Shown: in pieces, positions 7,563-13,957 of the stretch | Layout of the letters: each line of letters starts with the position of its first letter | Numbering within the stretch: position 1 is the stretch's first letter | Notes under the pieces: model-generated | Database searches by the model: none | What the model was told of the DNA's origin: nothing | What the model saw: the letters and a program-made list of their open reading frames with translations, nothing else | Assembly (NCBI GenBank): GCA_028276145.1 | Contig: JAPYWX010000027.1 | Coordinates: forward strand, 1-13,957 | From: Spirochaetota bacterium | Lineage (GTDB): Bacteria > Spirochaetota > Brevinematia > DTOW01 | Length of the DNA: 13,957 nt | Reading direction: 5' to 3' | Translations under genes and position numbers: made by a program

Positions 7563-7987
7563 TTTATTACTCTTTCTACCTTGCTTTTTACTGATGGGTA
7601 AGGTTTGAATCCTGTTAAGTAGTATCTAACTACGCTGTTTTTGTCTATTATTATTGTTGTTGGTGCTGAAATTACATTTAGTAATTCTGCTTCCTTTTTG
7701 TCTTTCGTTATGTCAAGTTTAACGACGTTTTTGAACTCTTCGTTTATTATTTTCATTACATTTGACATTTTCTTTGAGCCTCTTTCGGCTATTGGGGATG
7801 AGAAGTATAGTACTAGACATCCTTTGTCCGTTAGTATTTTGCTTAGCTTAGGTGGGAGGTTAACTTTCTTGTTTTTTACCTTTCTTTCTCTAAGGGTGAC
7901 AGCTATCACATTTATTAGCTTGAATATTAGAAATATGGATACCACTACTATTAGTAGTGCTATTAGTGTGTTTAAAAATTCGTTCAT
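7556..7987 (-). CDS. Membrane-anchored thioredoxin-fold protein lacking CxxC
   Basis: The product has 143 residues. An N-terminal transmembrane helix (residues about 5-31, LNTLIALLIVVVSIFLIFKL) is followed by a basic segment and a thioredoxin-like domain. The strand KGCLVLYFSS (55-64) leads into where the active site should be, but the sequence reads SPIAERGSKKM instead of WCxxC. Later features fit the fold: VVKLDITKDKKEAELLNVISAPTT with cis-Pro109, then IIIDKNSVVRYYLTGF. Cys57 is the only cysteine and is not at a catalytic position, so classical disulfide chemistry is unlikely. A binding or chaperone role is possible. The basic segment after the helix suggests the domain is cytoplasmic; orientation is not certain. 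Its codons favour A/C endings, unlike the plus-strand neighbours. It converges on the ParA gene with 6 bases between stops. Confidence 0.65.
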   Translation of the reverse strand: MNEFLNTLIALLIVVVSIFLIFKLINVIAVTLRERKVKNKKVNLPPKLSKILTDKGCLVLYFSSPIAERGSKKMSNVMKIINEEFKNVVKLDITKDKKEAELLNVISAPTTIIIDKNSVVRYYLTGFKPYPSVKSKVERVINS

Positions 7988-8063
7988 ACCATGATGAATT
8001 ATGAAAGAATTGTTGCTAATTTAAAAAATTTTGGGATGTTTTTTCTTATCCGATAAGTTAATC

Positions 8064-8936
8064 ATGAAGTGCAGCATATGTGGTAGTGATAATGTAAAGT
8101 TTTTTGAGAGGTCGGAAAGGTATAATTTTGATGTTTATATGTGTTTTGATTGTAGGGTTGGGTTTAGGTATCCGATGCCTAGTAAGGAAGAAGTGAGTAA
8201 TTTTTATTCTAAGGAGTATTACACTGGAAATTCTTATTACTCTTACCTTGATGAAAGAAGAGTTAAGGGAAGTAGTTTTGTTTGGAGAGAGAGGATAGAT
8301 AAGTTGATTAAGATTTACGAGGGTTTTAATAAGATTAAGCCTAGCAATATCATAGATATTGGTTGTTCGTTTGGTGGGTTACTTTTGGAAGCTTCCAAAT
8401 TTGGGTTAAAGCCTTATGGTGTTGAGATATCAAGCTATTCTAGCTACTATGCTAGGAGAAGGGGAATAGAAGTTTTTGAAGGGCACTTGGATGATGTTGA
8501 TTTGCCAAAAGGTTTTTTTGATATTGCTACGATGGTAGAGGTTATAGAGCATTTGGATAATCCTTTGAAGTCGGTTAAGAAAGTTTTTGAATCTCTTAGG
8601 GAAGGAGGGGTATTTTTGGTACAGACTGCCAATATATTGGGGCTTCAGAGTAGGTTTTATGGGGGAAGGTATCATTACTATCTTCCTGGGCATCTGCATT
8701 ATTTCTCAAATGTTGGGCTTAGGAAGTTGCTGAAATCTGTAGGATTTAGGGAAGTTTTGGAATTTTACCCTGTTGAGTTTGGACTTTTACCCAAGCTTAT
8801 TAAGGTTTACCTTAATGCGAGTGGATTAGATAGGTACTTGAAGTTAGTGAAAACAGGTATGTACCATGTTTTAGGTAAGGTTAAGGTAGGGAACCTTACT
8901 TTGATGAGTTCGATGGTGGTGGTTGGGATAAAGTAG
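8064..8936 (+). CDS. Zinc-ribbon class I SAM-dependent methyltransferase
   Basis: Start taken as ATG 8064 because the family starts right before its zinc ribbon; the frame is open from 8031, but the 11 extra residues look unlike the family and no good ribosome binding site favours either start. The product has 290 residues. A CxxC...CxxC ribbon uses Cys3, Cys6, Cys27 and Cys30 (MKCSICGS ... YMCFDCRVGF). Rossmann motif I is IIDIGCSFGG at 96-105, followed by PYGVEIS with the acidic SAM-ribose residue. EVIEHLDNPLKSVKKVFESLREGG and the His-rich HYYLPGHLHYFS are typical of the Methyltransf_23 group, which often modifies sugars, quinone-type or small molecules. The acceptor cannot be read from sequence. 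It stands alone, divergent from the thioredoxin-like gene, and ends 7 bases from the convergent tRNA. Confidence 0.85.
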   Translation: MKCSICGSDNVKFFERSERYNFDVYMCFDCRVGFRYPMPSKEEVSNFYSKEYYTGNSYYSYLDERRVKGSSFVWRERIDKLIKIYEGFNKIKPSNIIDIGCSFGGLLLEASKFGLKPYGVEISSYSSYYARRRGIEVFEGHLDDVDLPKGFFDIATMVEVIEHLDNPLKSVKKVFESLREGGVFLVQTANILGLQSRFYGGRYHYYLPGHLHYFSNVGLRKLLKSVGFREVLEFYPVEFGLLPKLIKVYLNASGLDRYLKLVKTGMYHVLGKVKVGNLTLMSSMVVVGIK

Positions 8937-8943
8937 GGAAATG

Positions 8944-9016
8944 TGGACCCGATGGGACTCGAACCCACGACCCCTACAATGCCATTGTAGTGCTCTCCCA
9001 ACTGAGCTACGGGCCC
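8944..9016 (-). tRNA. tRNA-Ala (anticodon GGC)
   Basis: The 73-nt cloverleaf on the minus strand has acceptor stem GGGCCCG/CGGGTCC with the G3-U70 wobble that is the alanine identity signal, and discriminator A73. The D arm is GCTC-AGTTGGGA-GAGC, and the anticodon arm is CTACA-ATGGCAT-TGTAG with anticodon GGC. The T arm is GTGGG-TTCGAGT-CCCAT. The loop has the A32-T38 pair characteristic of bacterial tRNA-Ala(GGC). The 3' CCA is not encoded (CA follows A73), so CCA addition must be post-transcriptional. Confidence 0.97.
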
Positions 9017-9030
9017 ACTACAGTAATATA

Positions 9031-9060
9031 ATTATACTCAAGGAAAGGTGGTATTTTCAA
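9031..9060 (-). promoter_or_regulatory. Promoter of tRNA-Ala
   Basis: On the minus strand, TTGAAA (9060-9055), an 18-base spacer, then a consensus TATAAT (9036-9031). Predicted transcription starts near 9024, about 8 bases before the mature tRNA 5' end at 9016. Confidence 0.75.
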
Positions 9061-9067
9061 GAAGAAA

Positions 9068-9086
9068 CGAAAAAAGAGGTTTTTCG
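9068..9086. repeat. Inverted repeat between the tRNA and hppA promoters
   Basis: CGAAAAA (9068-9074) and TTTTTCG (9080-9086) form a perfect 7-bp inverted repeat with a 5-base loop. It lies between the two divergent promoters. It could be an operator or an incidental A/T-run palindrome. Confidence 0.45.
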
Positions 9087-9098
9087 TAGTAATATTTG

Positions 9099-9127
9099 TT
9101 GAAAAGTTGTTTTATTTGTTTGATAAT
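9099..9127 (+). promoter_or_regulatory. Promoter of hppA
   Basis: TTGAAA (9099-9104), a 17-base spacer, then GATAAT (9122-9127). Transcription would begin near 9134, giving a leader of only about 16 bases that carries the AAAGGAGG ribosome binding site (9134-9141). Confidence 0.65.
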
Positions 9128-9149
9128 ATCGGGAAAGGAGGTTACCTGT

Positions 9150-11392
9150 ATGGAGAGTAAGATAGTGCTTCCGACTTTTGGGCCCGTAGAGTGGGGTATA
9201 TTATACTTTGTTCTTGCAAGTGCTATTGTTGCGCTTCTGTATGGTCTGTTTCTCGTTAGGTATGTGCTTAGGGTTAATGTTGATAACCAGAAGATGCTAG
9301 AGGTTGCCTCTGCGATAGAGGAAGGTGCAATGGCTTATCTCAGGAGGCAGTTCAACACAATGATATGGTTCATCATTGCTTTGATGGTGATATTGTTTTT
9401 CGTGTATCAGCAAGTTTACAAAGGGGATATCAGGTTGCCTTTGGGTATAGCTATTGCGTTCCTCATGGGTGTTTTTGCTTCGTATGGTGCTGGGTTTGTT
9501 GGAATGTGGCTTGCTGTCAAGGCAAATGTGAGAACAGCTTATACTGCTTTGACAAGGAGCTTCTCTGATTCTCTAAAGGTTTCGTTTAGAGCTGGTGCTG
9601 TTTCAGGGATGTTCACATTGGGATTCGGTCTTTTGGGTGCTACCATAATATTCATGATATTTAGAGAAGAGGCTATGAAGGTTTTGGTGGGATTTGGTTT
9701 TGGTGCTGCTCTTGCTGCTCTGTTTATGAGGGTTGGCGGTGGTATATATACCAAAGCTGCTGATGTTGGTGCTGACTTGGTAGGTAAAGTTGAAAAAGGA
9801 ATACCTGAAGATGACCCAAGAAACGCTGCTACTATTGCTGATAATGTCGGTGATAATGTTGGTGATTGTGCTGGTATGACTGCAGATGTGTTTGAATCAT
9901 ACGAGGTAACTTTAGTTGCTGCTATCATACTTGCAGCTGCTACACTCCTTGACCAGAGCTTTGTTGCCAAGTATGGTGATAATGCTACAAGCTTTGCTTT
10001 GAAGCTTATAATGTTCCCATTGATTCTTAGGGCTATAGGTGTTTTCTCGTCAATGATTGGTATTTGGAGCGTTAGGATGAGAGAAAATGAAAGTGACCCA
10101 ATGAGAGGAATAACGAGAGGATACTTACTTTCTGGTTTTCTTTCAATAGTTGGCTTCGCTATTGTTATTTGGCTATATTTGATAGATCCTGCTACTGGCA
10201 AGCCTGATTTTAGATTTTTGATACCGCCTTCAATTGGTATAATTTTGGCAGTTGTGACAATGTGGCTAACTGATTACTTTACTCATCCTGATAAAAAACC
10301 TGCTACCGAGGTTTCTTATTCAAGTAAAACAGGTCCGGCAACTGTTATCCTCACAGGTATGGGTGTAGGTATGGAATCTTCTGTTTGGGGTATATTGGCA
10401 ATAGCAGGTACTATTATTTCTGCTATACTTGTGTTCCCTGAAAATCTTTCGCTTGCCGCTTATAGTATTGCTCTAACAGGTTTAGGATTATTGACAACTA
10501 CAGGTTATATATTGGCTATGGATACATACGGTCCGATAACTGATAATGCTCATGGTATATTTGAGATGTCAGGTGTCAAAGAGGAAAGGGCAAGTAGAGT
10601 ACTTGACAGAATGGATGCTATAGGTAATACAACCAAGGCACTTACGAAAGGTTTGGCAATAGCTACTGCAGTTATTGCCGCTATATCACTTTTTAGATCC
10701 TTCATAGATGAAGCTAGATTATTTGAGTTGGGTATACAGATAAATTTACCTGATGTGTTTGTTGGGTTACTTATTGGTGGAGCTGTTCCTTGTTCTCAGC
10801 TTTTGCTATAAAAGCTGTTGGTAGAGCTGCTTTCTTGGTCGTAGAAGAGGTTAGAAGGCAGTTTAGAGAGAAACCTGGAATAATGGAGTGGAAGGAGAAG
10901 CCTGATTATGGTAAGACAGTTGATATAGTTACTGCCATGGCTCAAAAAGAATTACTTGGTCCCGGAATTTTGGCTATATTCTCGCCAATACTTGTTGGTT
11001 TCTTGTTTGGTGCTGGGGCTCTAGGTGGATTCTTGGCTGGTGCTATACTCTCTGGGCAGTTGCTTGCTGTTTTCATGGCTAATGCTGGTGGTGTTTGGGA
11101 TAATGCTAAGAAGAAGATTGAGGACGGATTCTTAGGTGGAAAAGGTACAGATGCTCACAAGGCTGCTGTTGTCGGTGATACCGTTGGTGACCCATTCAAA
11201 GATACTGCTGGTCCTTCTCTCAACCCATTGATTAAGGTTGTTAACCTCGTTTCACTTCTAATTGCTCCGATAGTGATATTGAATCTCAGTATATGGATCA
11301 AGGTGGTTGTTGTATTGGTTGCTTTGATAGCTCTTGCTATTGCTGTCTTGCTTAGCAAAAGAGGTAACATTTACCAGGAACAAGAAAAATAA
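9150..11392 (+). CDS. hppA: Membrane-bound proton-translocating pyrophosphatase, K+-independent type (frameshifted)
   Basis: Start set at ATG 9150, 8 bases after AGGAGG (9136-9141). The enzyme hydrolyses pyrophosphate in the cytoplasm and pumps H+ (in some relatives Na+) across the membrane through about 16 helices. Catalytic motifs are present: DVGADLVGKVE (205-215), DDPRNAATIADNVGDNVGDC, and the C-terminal DNAKKKIEDG and HKAAVVGDTVGDPFKDTAGP. GNTTKA at 492-497 has Lys496 where K+-dependent enzymes have Ala, indicating a K+-independent enzyme. The frame stops after GAVPCSQLLL (10811) and resumes in another frame at FSAFAIKAVGRAA. The conserved sequence here is normally P-[FY]-L-F-S. One missing base restores PLFS and four missing bases restore PFLFS, both near 10788-10792. 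The restored length of about 747 residues is normal for the family. The gene is probably functional in the organism if this is a sequencing indel. Confidence 0.95.
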
Positions 11393-11400
11393 AATTCATT

Positions 11401-11425
11401 TAGGAGAGGCGTTACGCCTCTCCTA
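11401..11425. terminator. Perfect 11-bp hairpin after hppA
   Basis: TAGGAGAGGCG (11401-11411), loop TTA, CGCCTCTCCTA (11415-11425) pair perfectly, 8 bases after the hppA stop. The only following T-run is TTCTTTT some 6 bases on, so termination would be imperfect. The stem shares GAGAGGC/GCCTCTC with the hairpins at 641-654 and 857-895. Confidence 0.55.
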
Positions 11426-11469
11426 TAGAATTCTTTTAACATTAATCATTAACGCTACTAGCCAATTGG

Positions 11470-11485
11470 AATACTTTGTATTATA
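11470..11485. repeat. Isolated diverged unit of the palindrome array
   Basis: AATAC-TTT-GTATT followed by ATA has the same 5-3-5-3 layout as the downstream 16-bp units. Compared with AACAC...GTGTT, both arms changed together (C to T and G to A), so the stem is kept. A second AATAC follows in register at 11486, but its other arm is not kept. Confidence 0.55.
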
Positions 11486-11549
11486 AATACAGTGCTTTTG
11501 TGTTTGGGTATTCGTAATGGTCAGAAGTAAGCCAAGTATGTATATTATA

Positions 11550-11745
11550 AACACCTGTGTTATAGAACACTTGTGTTGTAAACACTTCGTGTTACAAACA
11601 TTTGGTGTTACAAACACTTGGTGTTAAAAGCACTTGGTGTTACAAACACTTAGTGTTAAAAACACTTGGTGTTACAAACACTTAGTGTTAAAAACACTTG
11701 GTGTTACAAACACTTAGTGTTAAAAACACTTGGTGTTAAAAACAC
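11550..11745. repeat. Tandem array of 16-bp palindromic units
   Basis: About twelve complete units plus a final half unit. The canonical unit is AACAC, a 3-base loop (TTG, TTA or TTC) and GTGTT, then a 3-base spacer (ACA or AAA). Units start at 11550, 11566, 11581, 11597, 11613, 11629, 11645, 11661, 11677, 11693, 11709 and 11725, with the half unit AACAC at 11741. The first two have 2-base loops. From 11629 to 11724 units alternate (TTG-ACA, TTA-AAA), making three exact 32-bp copies. The two arm substitutions, at 11601 and 11630, both give G-T pairs. The half unit abuts the nnr stop (11748-11746). There is no conserved unique spacer sequence, so it is not CRISPR. The role is unknown: terminator cluster, protein-binding array or neutral satellite. 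Confidence 0.9.
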
Positions 11746-13338
11746 CTAAAGTTCGTTTATTATGTCAACTGGGCTGGGGGAGGAGGTGAGGTATTTTTCT
11801 TGTGCTTTAGTTGATGCTTTACCTAGCATGAAGAAGGATAGTAGTACTCCTTTTTTTATGTCCTTTGTGAAAGCAACATTACCGCCGATTAGTCCGGCTA
11901 GGATGTCGCCGCTTCCGCCTTTGGCTAGGTTTGATTTGTTCATGTTTGATATCCATATTTCGCCATCGTGCGAATAAAAATACATTATATTGTCTTTAAG
12001 AACTAAGTTGACTTTTGTTTCCTGCCAAAATTTTAGTCCTTTCCCGAAAGGGTCTTCATCAGCATTTTCTTCTCCTGATAGCCTTTCAAATTCCCTCAAG
12101 TGTGGTGTGATTATTAGCTTCTCTTGGTTTTTTAAGTTCTTTATTAGCTCTCTATTTGAAGCCAAGTTATTTATTCCGTCAGCATCTAGAACAATTATGT
12201 TTTCTTTGAATGATTCTAGAAATTCGGTTGTGAATTCTTTTGTCTCTTCTTTGGTTCCCATTCCGTTGCCAAACACTATTACATCATCGGGCTTTACTAT
12301 TTCTTTGATGTGTTTTATGTCTTCTTTTGAGAAGAATCCTCTATCCCGTGAGGGTAGAGGTATAGAAATAACTTCTGGCAATTGTGATTTCACTATGCTG
12401 TCATACTTTTCTAGTGTTATGGCTATGGTATAGCCTACACCTGTTTTTGTTGATGCTTTAAGTCCTAATATTAGGGCTCCTGTGTACTTTTCGCTACCGC
12501 CTATGAATATTGCTCTTCCATACTTCTTTTTATCACCGCTTATATCCTTTTCAGGGTATCTAGTGAAATAGTCTTCAGTTAGTAAAAATACCTTGCTTTC
12601 TACGAGTGATTCTAGAACACTTCTAGGAATTTTTAGGTCTGATACTACAATCTCACCTAGGAAGTTTTGAATTTCTCTAAAGAACATTCCTGCTTTGATA
12701 GAGAAGAATGTTATTGTTTTGTCTGCTTTTACGGCTGTGGTTGTTTTTAGAACTTCGCTTTTCTTTAGGTTCAAGTTAAGTCCTGATGGTACATCTATTG
12801 ATATTACCTTTGCTCCTTTTTCTTTTAAATTGTTTATTATTTCTACTACTTCCTTTATTGGGCTTCTTAATTCACCTTTTACTCCTACACCTACTAAAGC
12901 ATCTATTATTATTGTGTTGGTACTGAAGTGCTCGTAGATGTGGTTTAACTCTTTTGTTGTTGTTTTATCTTTGTTGTAAACTTTTATACCTTCGTTTGTT
13001 TCTTGTATAAAGAAAATGTTTTCAAATATTTTTGATAGTATTTCTAGGTTTTTCTGTGTTTCTTTTGTTGTTTTGCTTGTGTCTCCAACGATGAAGACTT
13101 TTAGGTTAGAGGTCAATGATGATAGGTGTCTGGCTAGTGCTATTCCATCTCCTCCGTTGTTTCCTGTGCCTGAGAATACTAAGAAATTGTATTTATTCCA
13201 TTCGTTATTTGTTATCTTTGATAAGAGTTCTAGTGTATCTCTTGCTGCGTTTTCCATGAGGATTAGGGAATCAATGCCGAATTTGGATTGAAGAAGTGAA
13301 TCTATTAGTTTGCTTTCTTCCGGTGTTATTATTTTCAT
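11746..13338 (-). CDS. nnr: Bifunctional NAD(P)H-hydrate epimerase / ADP-dependent dehydratase
   Basis: The product has 530 residues, normal for fused NnrE-NnrD (YjeF-type) enzymes. It repairs damaged NADHX/NADPHX in the cytoplasm. The N-terminal part epimerises R to S forms: MKIITPEE start, GTGNNGGDG at 57-65, IIIDALVGVG about 143-152 and SIDVPSGLN 180-188. The C-terminal ribokinase-like part dehydrates S-NAD(P)HX using ADP: IGGSEKYTGA 279-288, GNGMG 357-361, VLDADGINNL 383-392, TPH 411-413 and NLAKGGSGDILAG 470-482, with the catalytic Asp478. The start is firm because the family begins MKI-TPEE, although no Shine-Dalgarno sequence is seen and only 9 bases separate it from the divergent small ORF. 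It is rich in K/E/N/T with A/C-ending codons. The stop adjoins the palindrome array. Confidence 0.95.
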   Translation of the reverse strand: MKIITPEESKLIDSLLQSKFGIDSLILMENAARDTLELLSKITNNEWNKYNFLVFSGTGNNGGDGIALARHLSSLTSNLKVFIVGDTSKTTKETQKNLEILSKIFENIFFIQETNEGIKVYNKDKTTTKELNHIYEHFSTNTIIIDALVGVGVKGELRSPIKEVVEIINNLKEKGAKVISIDVPSGLNLNLKKSEVLKTTTAVKADKTITFFSIKAGMFFREIQNFLGEIVVSDLKIPRSVLESLVESKVFLLTEDYFTRYPEKDISGDKKKYGRAIFIGGSEKYTGALILGLKASTKTGVGYTIAITLEKYDSIVKSQLPEVISIPLPSRDRGFFSKEDIKHIKEIVKPDDVIVFGNGMGTKEETKEFTTEFLESFKENIIVLDADGINNLASNRELIKNLKNQEKLIITPHLREFERLSGEENADEDPFGKGLKFWQETKVNLVLKDNIMYFYSHDGEIWISNMNKSNLAKGGSGDILAGLIGGNVAFTKDIKKGVLLSFFMLGKASTKAQEKYLTSSPSPVDIINEL

Positions 13339-13347
13339 GATTTTATT

Positions 13348-13599
13348 ATGAATTATGGTTGTTCAAGTTATGAAGATTTGGATTATGAGGGATTTAACGT
13401 AGATATATCTTCTTATTCTGATGATGGGTCTGGGAATAAAGATACTAGCAAATACCTATCTTTTGATGACATCCAAGAAGCAGTTTCGAATTACAACAAA
13501 ATATCTCACATGGAGGTTTGGTCTGTTATAGAGGAGGCAGATCACTATCACCTGACTTGCAATATTGCTTCAAATTATTACTATCCTTATGAATATTAG
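13348..13599 (+). CDS. Small acidic Tyr/Ser/Asp-rich protein of unknown function
   Basis: An open frame of 83 residues (MNYGCSSYEDLDYEG ... SNYYYPYEY). It has no signal peptide or transmembrane helix. Two internal Cys and a predicted helical middle (FDDIQEAVSNYNKI, HMEVWSVIEEADH) are the only visible features. There is no ribosome binding site before the ATG, and only 9 bases separate it from the divergent nnr start, so its promoter would lie inside nnr or it would be leaderless. It ends 9 bases before the ATG of the next gene, which suggests an operon. I do not recognise it; it is a plausible but not proven gene. Confidence 0.45.
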   Translation: MNYGCSSYEDLDYEGFNVDISSYSDDGSGNKDTSKYLSFDDIQEAVSNYNKISHMEVWSVIEEADHYHLTCNIASNYYYPYEY

Positions 13600-13608
13600 G
13601 GGGATTTT

Positions 13609-13957
13609 ATGAAGAGGATAAAATTTTTAACTTTTTTGTTTGTGTTAGCTACATTTTTTATGAGCATTTCTTATGGTGTTGAACCTTATAGTGAGAGGCG
13701 TGATGACTTTACGGCAAGGGTTGAATGGAGCATAGAGTTTGTGACGAACTACATTCCACCTTGGTATCTGCCAAATGAGGAGAGGAAACCTTTGACAGGA
13801 GTGAAGTACCATTACACAATGTTTTATGATGCAGGTAATAAAAGGAAGTTTTCGAGAGTACTATTTTGGTTTGAGGAGGGTAGGGATATAGCGGACGATT
13901 TTCTTTATGTGAGGGGAATGTGTAGCAACAACAACATAATATGGACGGGAGGAACTA
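13609..13957 (+). CDS. Exported protein of unknown function (3' end outside window)
   Basis: It starts at ATG 13609 after the purine-rich AGGGGGA (13598-13604) and stays open to the window edge (116 codons seen). A clear signal peptide (MKRIKFLTFLFVLATFFMSI, cleavage probably after residue 22-23, SYG/VEP) is followed by a charged, aromatic-rich mature part: EPYSERRDDFTARVEWSIEF, IPPWYLPNEERKPL, KYHYTMFYDAGNKRKF and RVLFWFEEGRDI. The mature part contains one Cys in the visible portion. No family is recognised. It probably forms an operon with the small ORF at 13348. Confidence 0.8.
   Translation, partial: MKRIKFLTFLFVLATFFMSISYGVEPYSERRDDFTARVEWSIEFVTNYIPPWYLPNEERKPLTGVKYHYTMFYDAGNKRKFSRVLFWFEEGRDIADDFLYVRGMCSNNNIIWTGGT

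Noticed and set aside
9539..10201. 220-codon minus-strand frame
   Set aside because: It is antisense to hppA, whose motifs are unmistakable; a shadow of codon bias.
11423..11617. Minus-strand 64-codon frame in the palindrome array
   Set aside because: It is mostly a translation of the tandem repeat; the 16-bp period is not a multiple of three.
11550..11745. CRISPR-like array
   Set aside because: The units are 16 bp with 3-base invariant spacers; there are no unique spacers and no cas genes.

Overview
The window is AT-rich (about 35-40% GC by eye) bacterial chromosomal DNA. I think it comes from a spirochaete or a similarly deep-branching, possibly thermophilic Gram-negative bacterium, but this is tentative. 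The hints are an outer-membrane-type beta-barrel protein, several exported TPR proteins, a coiled-coil DUF3782-like nuclease-fold protein of a kind common in thermophiles, and a strong strand bias. The + strand is G+T-rich across almost the whole window whichever way genes point. Plus-strand genes favour T/G-ending codons and minus-strand genes favour A/C-ending codons. This resembles the replication-strand asymmetry known from Borrelia and Treponema, and would make + the leading strand.

Layout. Positions 2-593 (-) hold a frameshifted coiled-coil DUF3782-like gene. Positions 600-1033 are a gene-free, hairpin-rich repeat region ending in a good sigma70-type promoter. Positions 1070-7549 (+) look like one five-gene operon: a large repeat-containing surface protein with a FlgD/T9SS-type C-terminal Ig-like domain (frameshifted at 2288-2290), a PorV-like beta-barrel with a C-terminal TPR, an exported TPR protein, a bitopic membrane protein and an orphan ParA-type ATPase. 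A convergent membrane-anchored thioredoxin-fold protein without a CxxC follows (7556-7987, -), then a zinc-ribbon SAM methyltransferase (8064-8936, +). Next come tRNA-Ala(GGC) (8944-9016, -) and a membrane pyrophosphatase, hppA (9150-11392, +, frameshifted near 10788-10792).

The 11393-11745 gap between the convergent hppA and nnr genes holds a perfect 11-bp-stem hairpin and a tandem array of about twelve 16-bp palindromic units. After it come the bifunctional NAD(P)HX repair enzyme Nnr (11746-13338, -), a small unidentified ORF (13348-13599, +), and the start of an exported protein that runs off the window (13609-13957, +).

The most interesting material is (i) the short-palindrome array, in which unit-to-unit substitutions preserve pairing, (ii) the surface protein/barrel/TPR/membrane/ParA operon, which looks like an envelope assembly with a cytoplasmic positioning ATPase, and (iii) the repeated 3-nt-loop hairpins in both large intergenic gaps. 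Three independent frame breaks in 14 kb are either sequencing indels or real decay and should be settled before functional claims.
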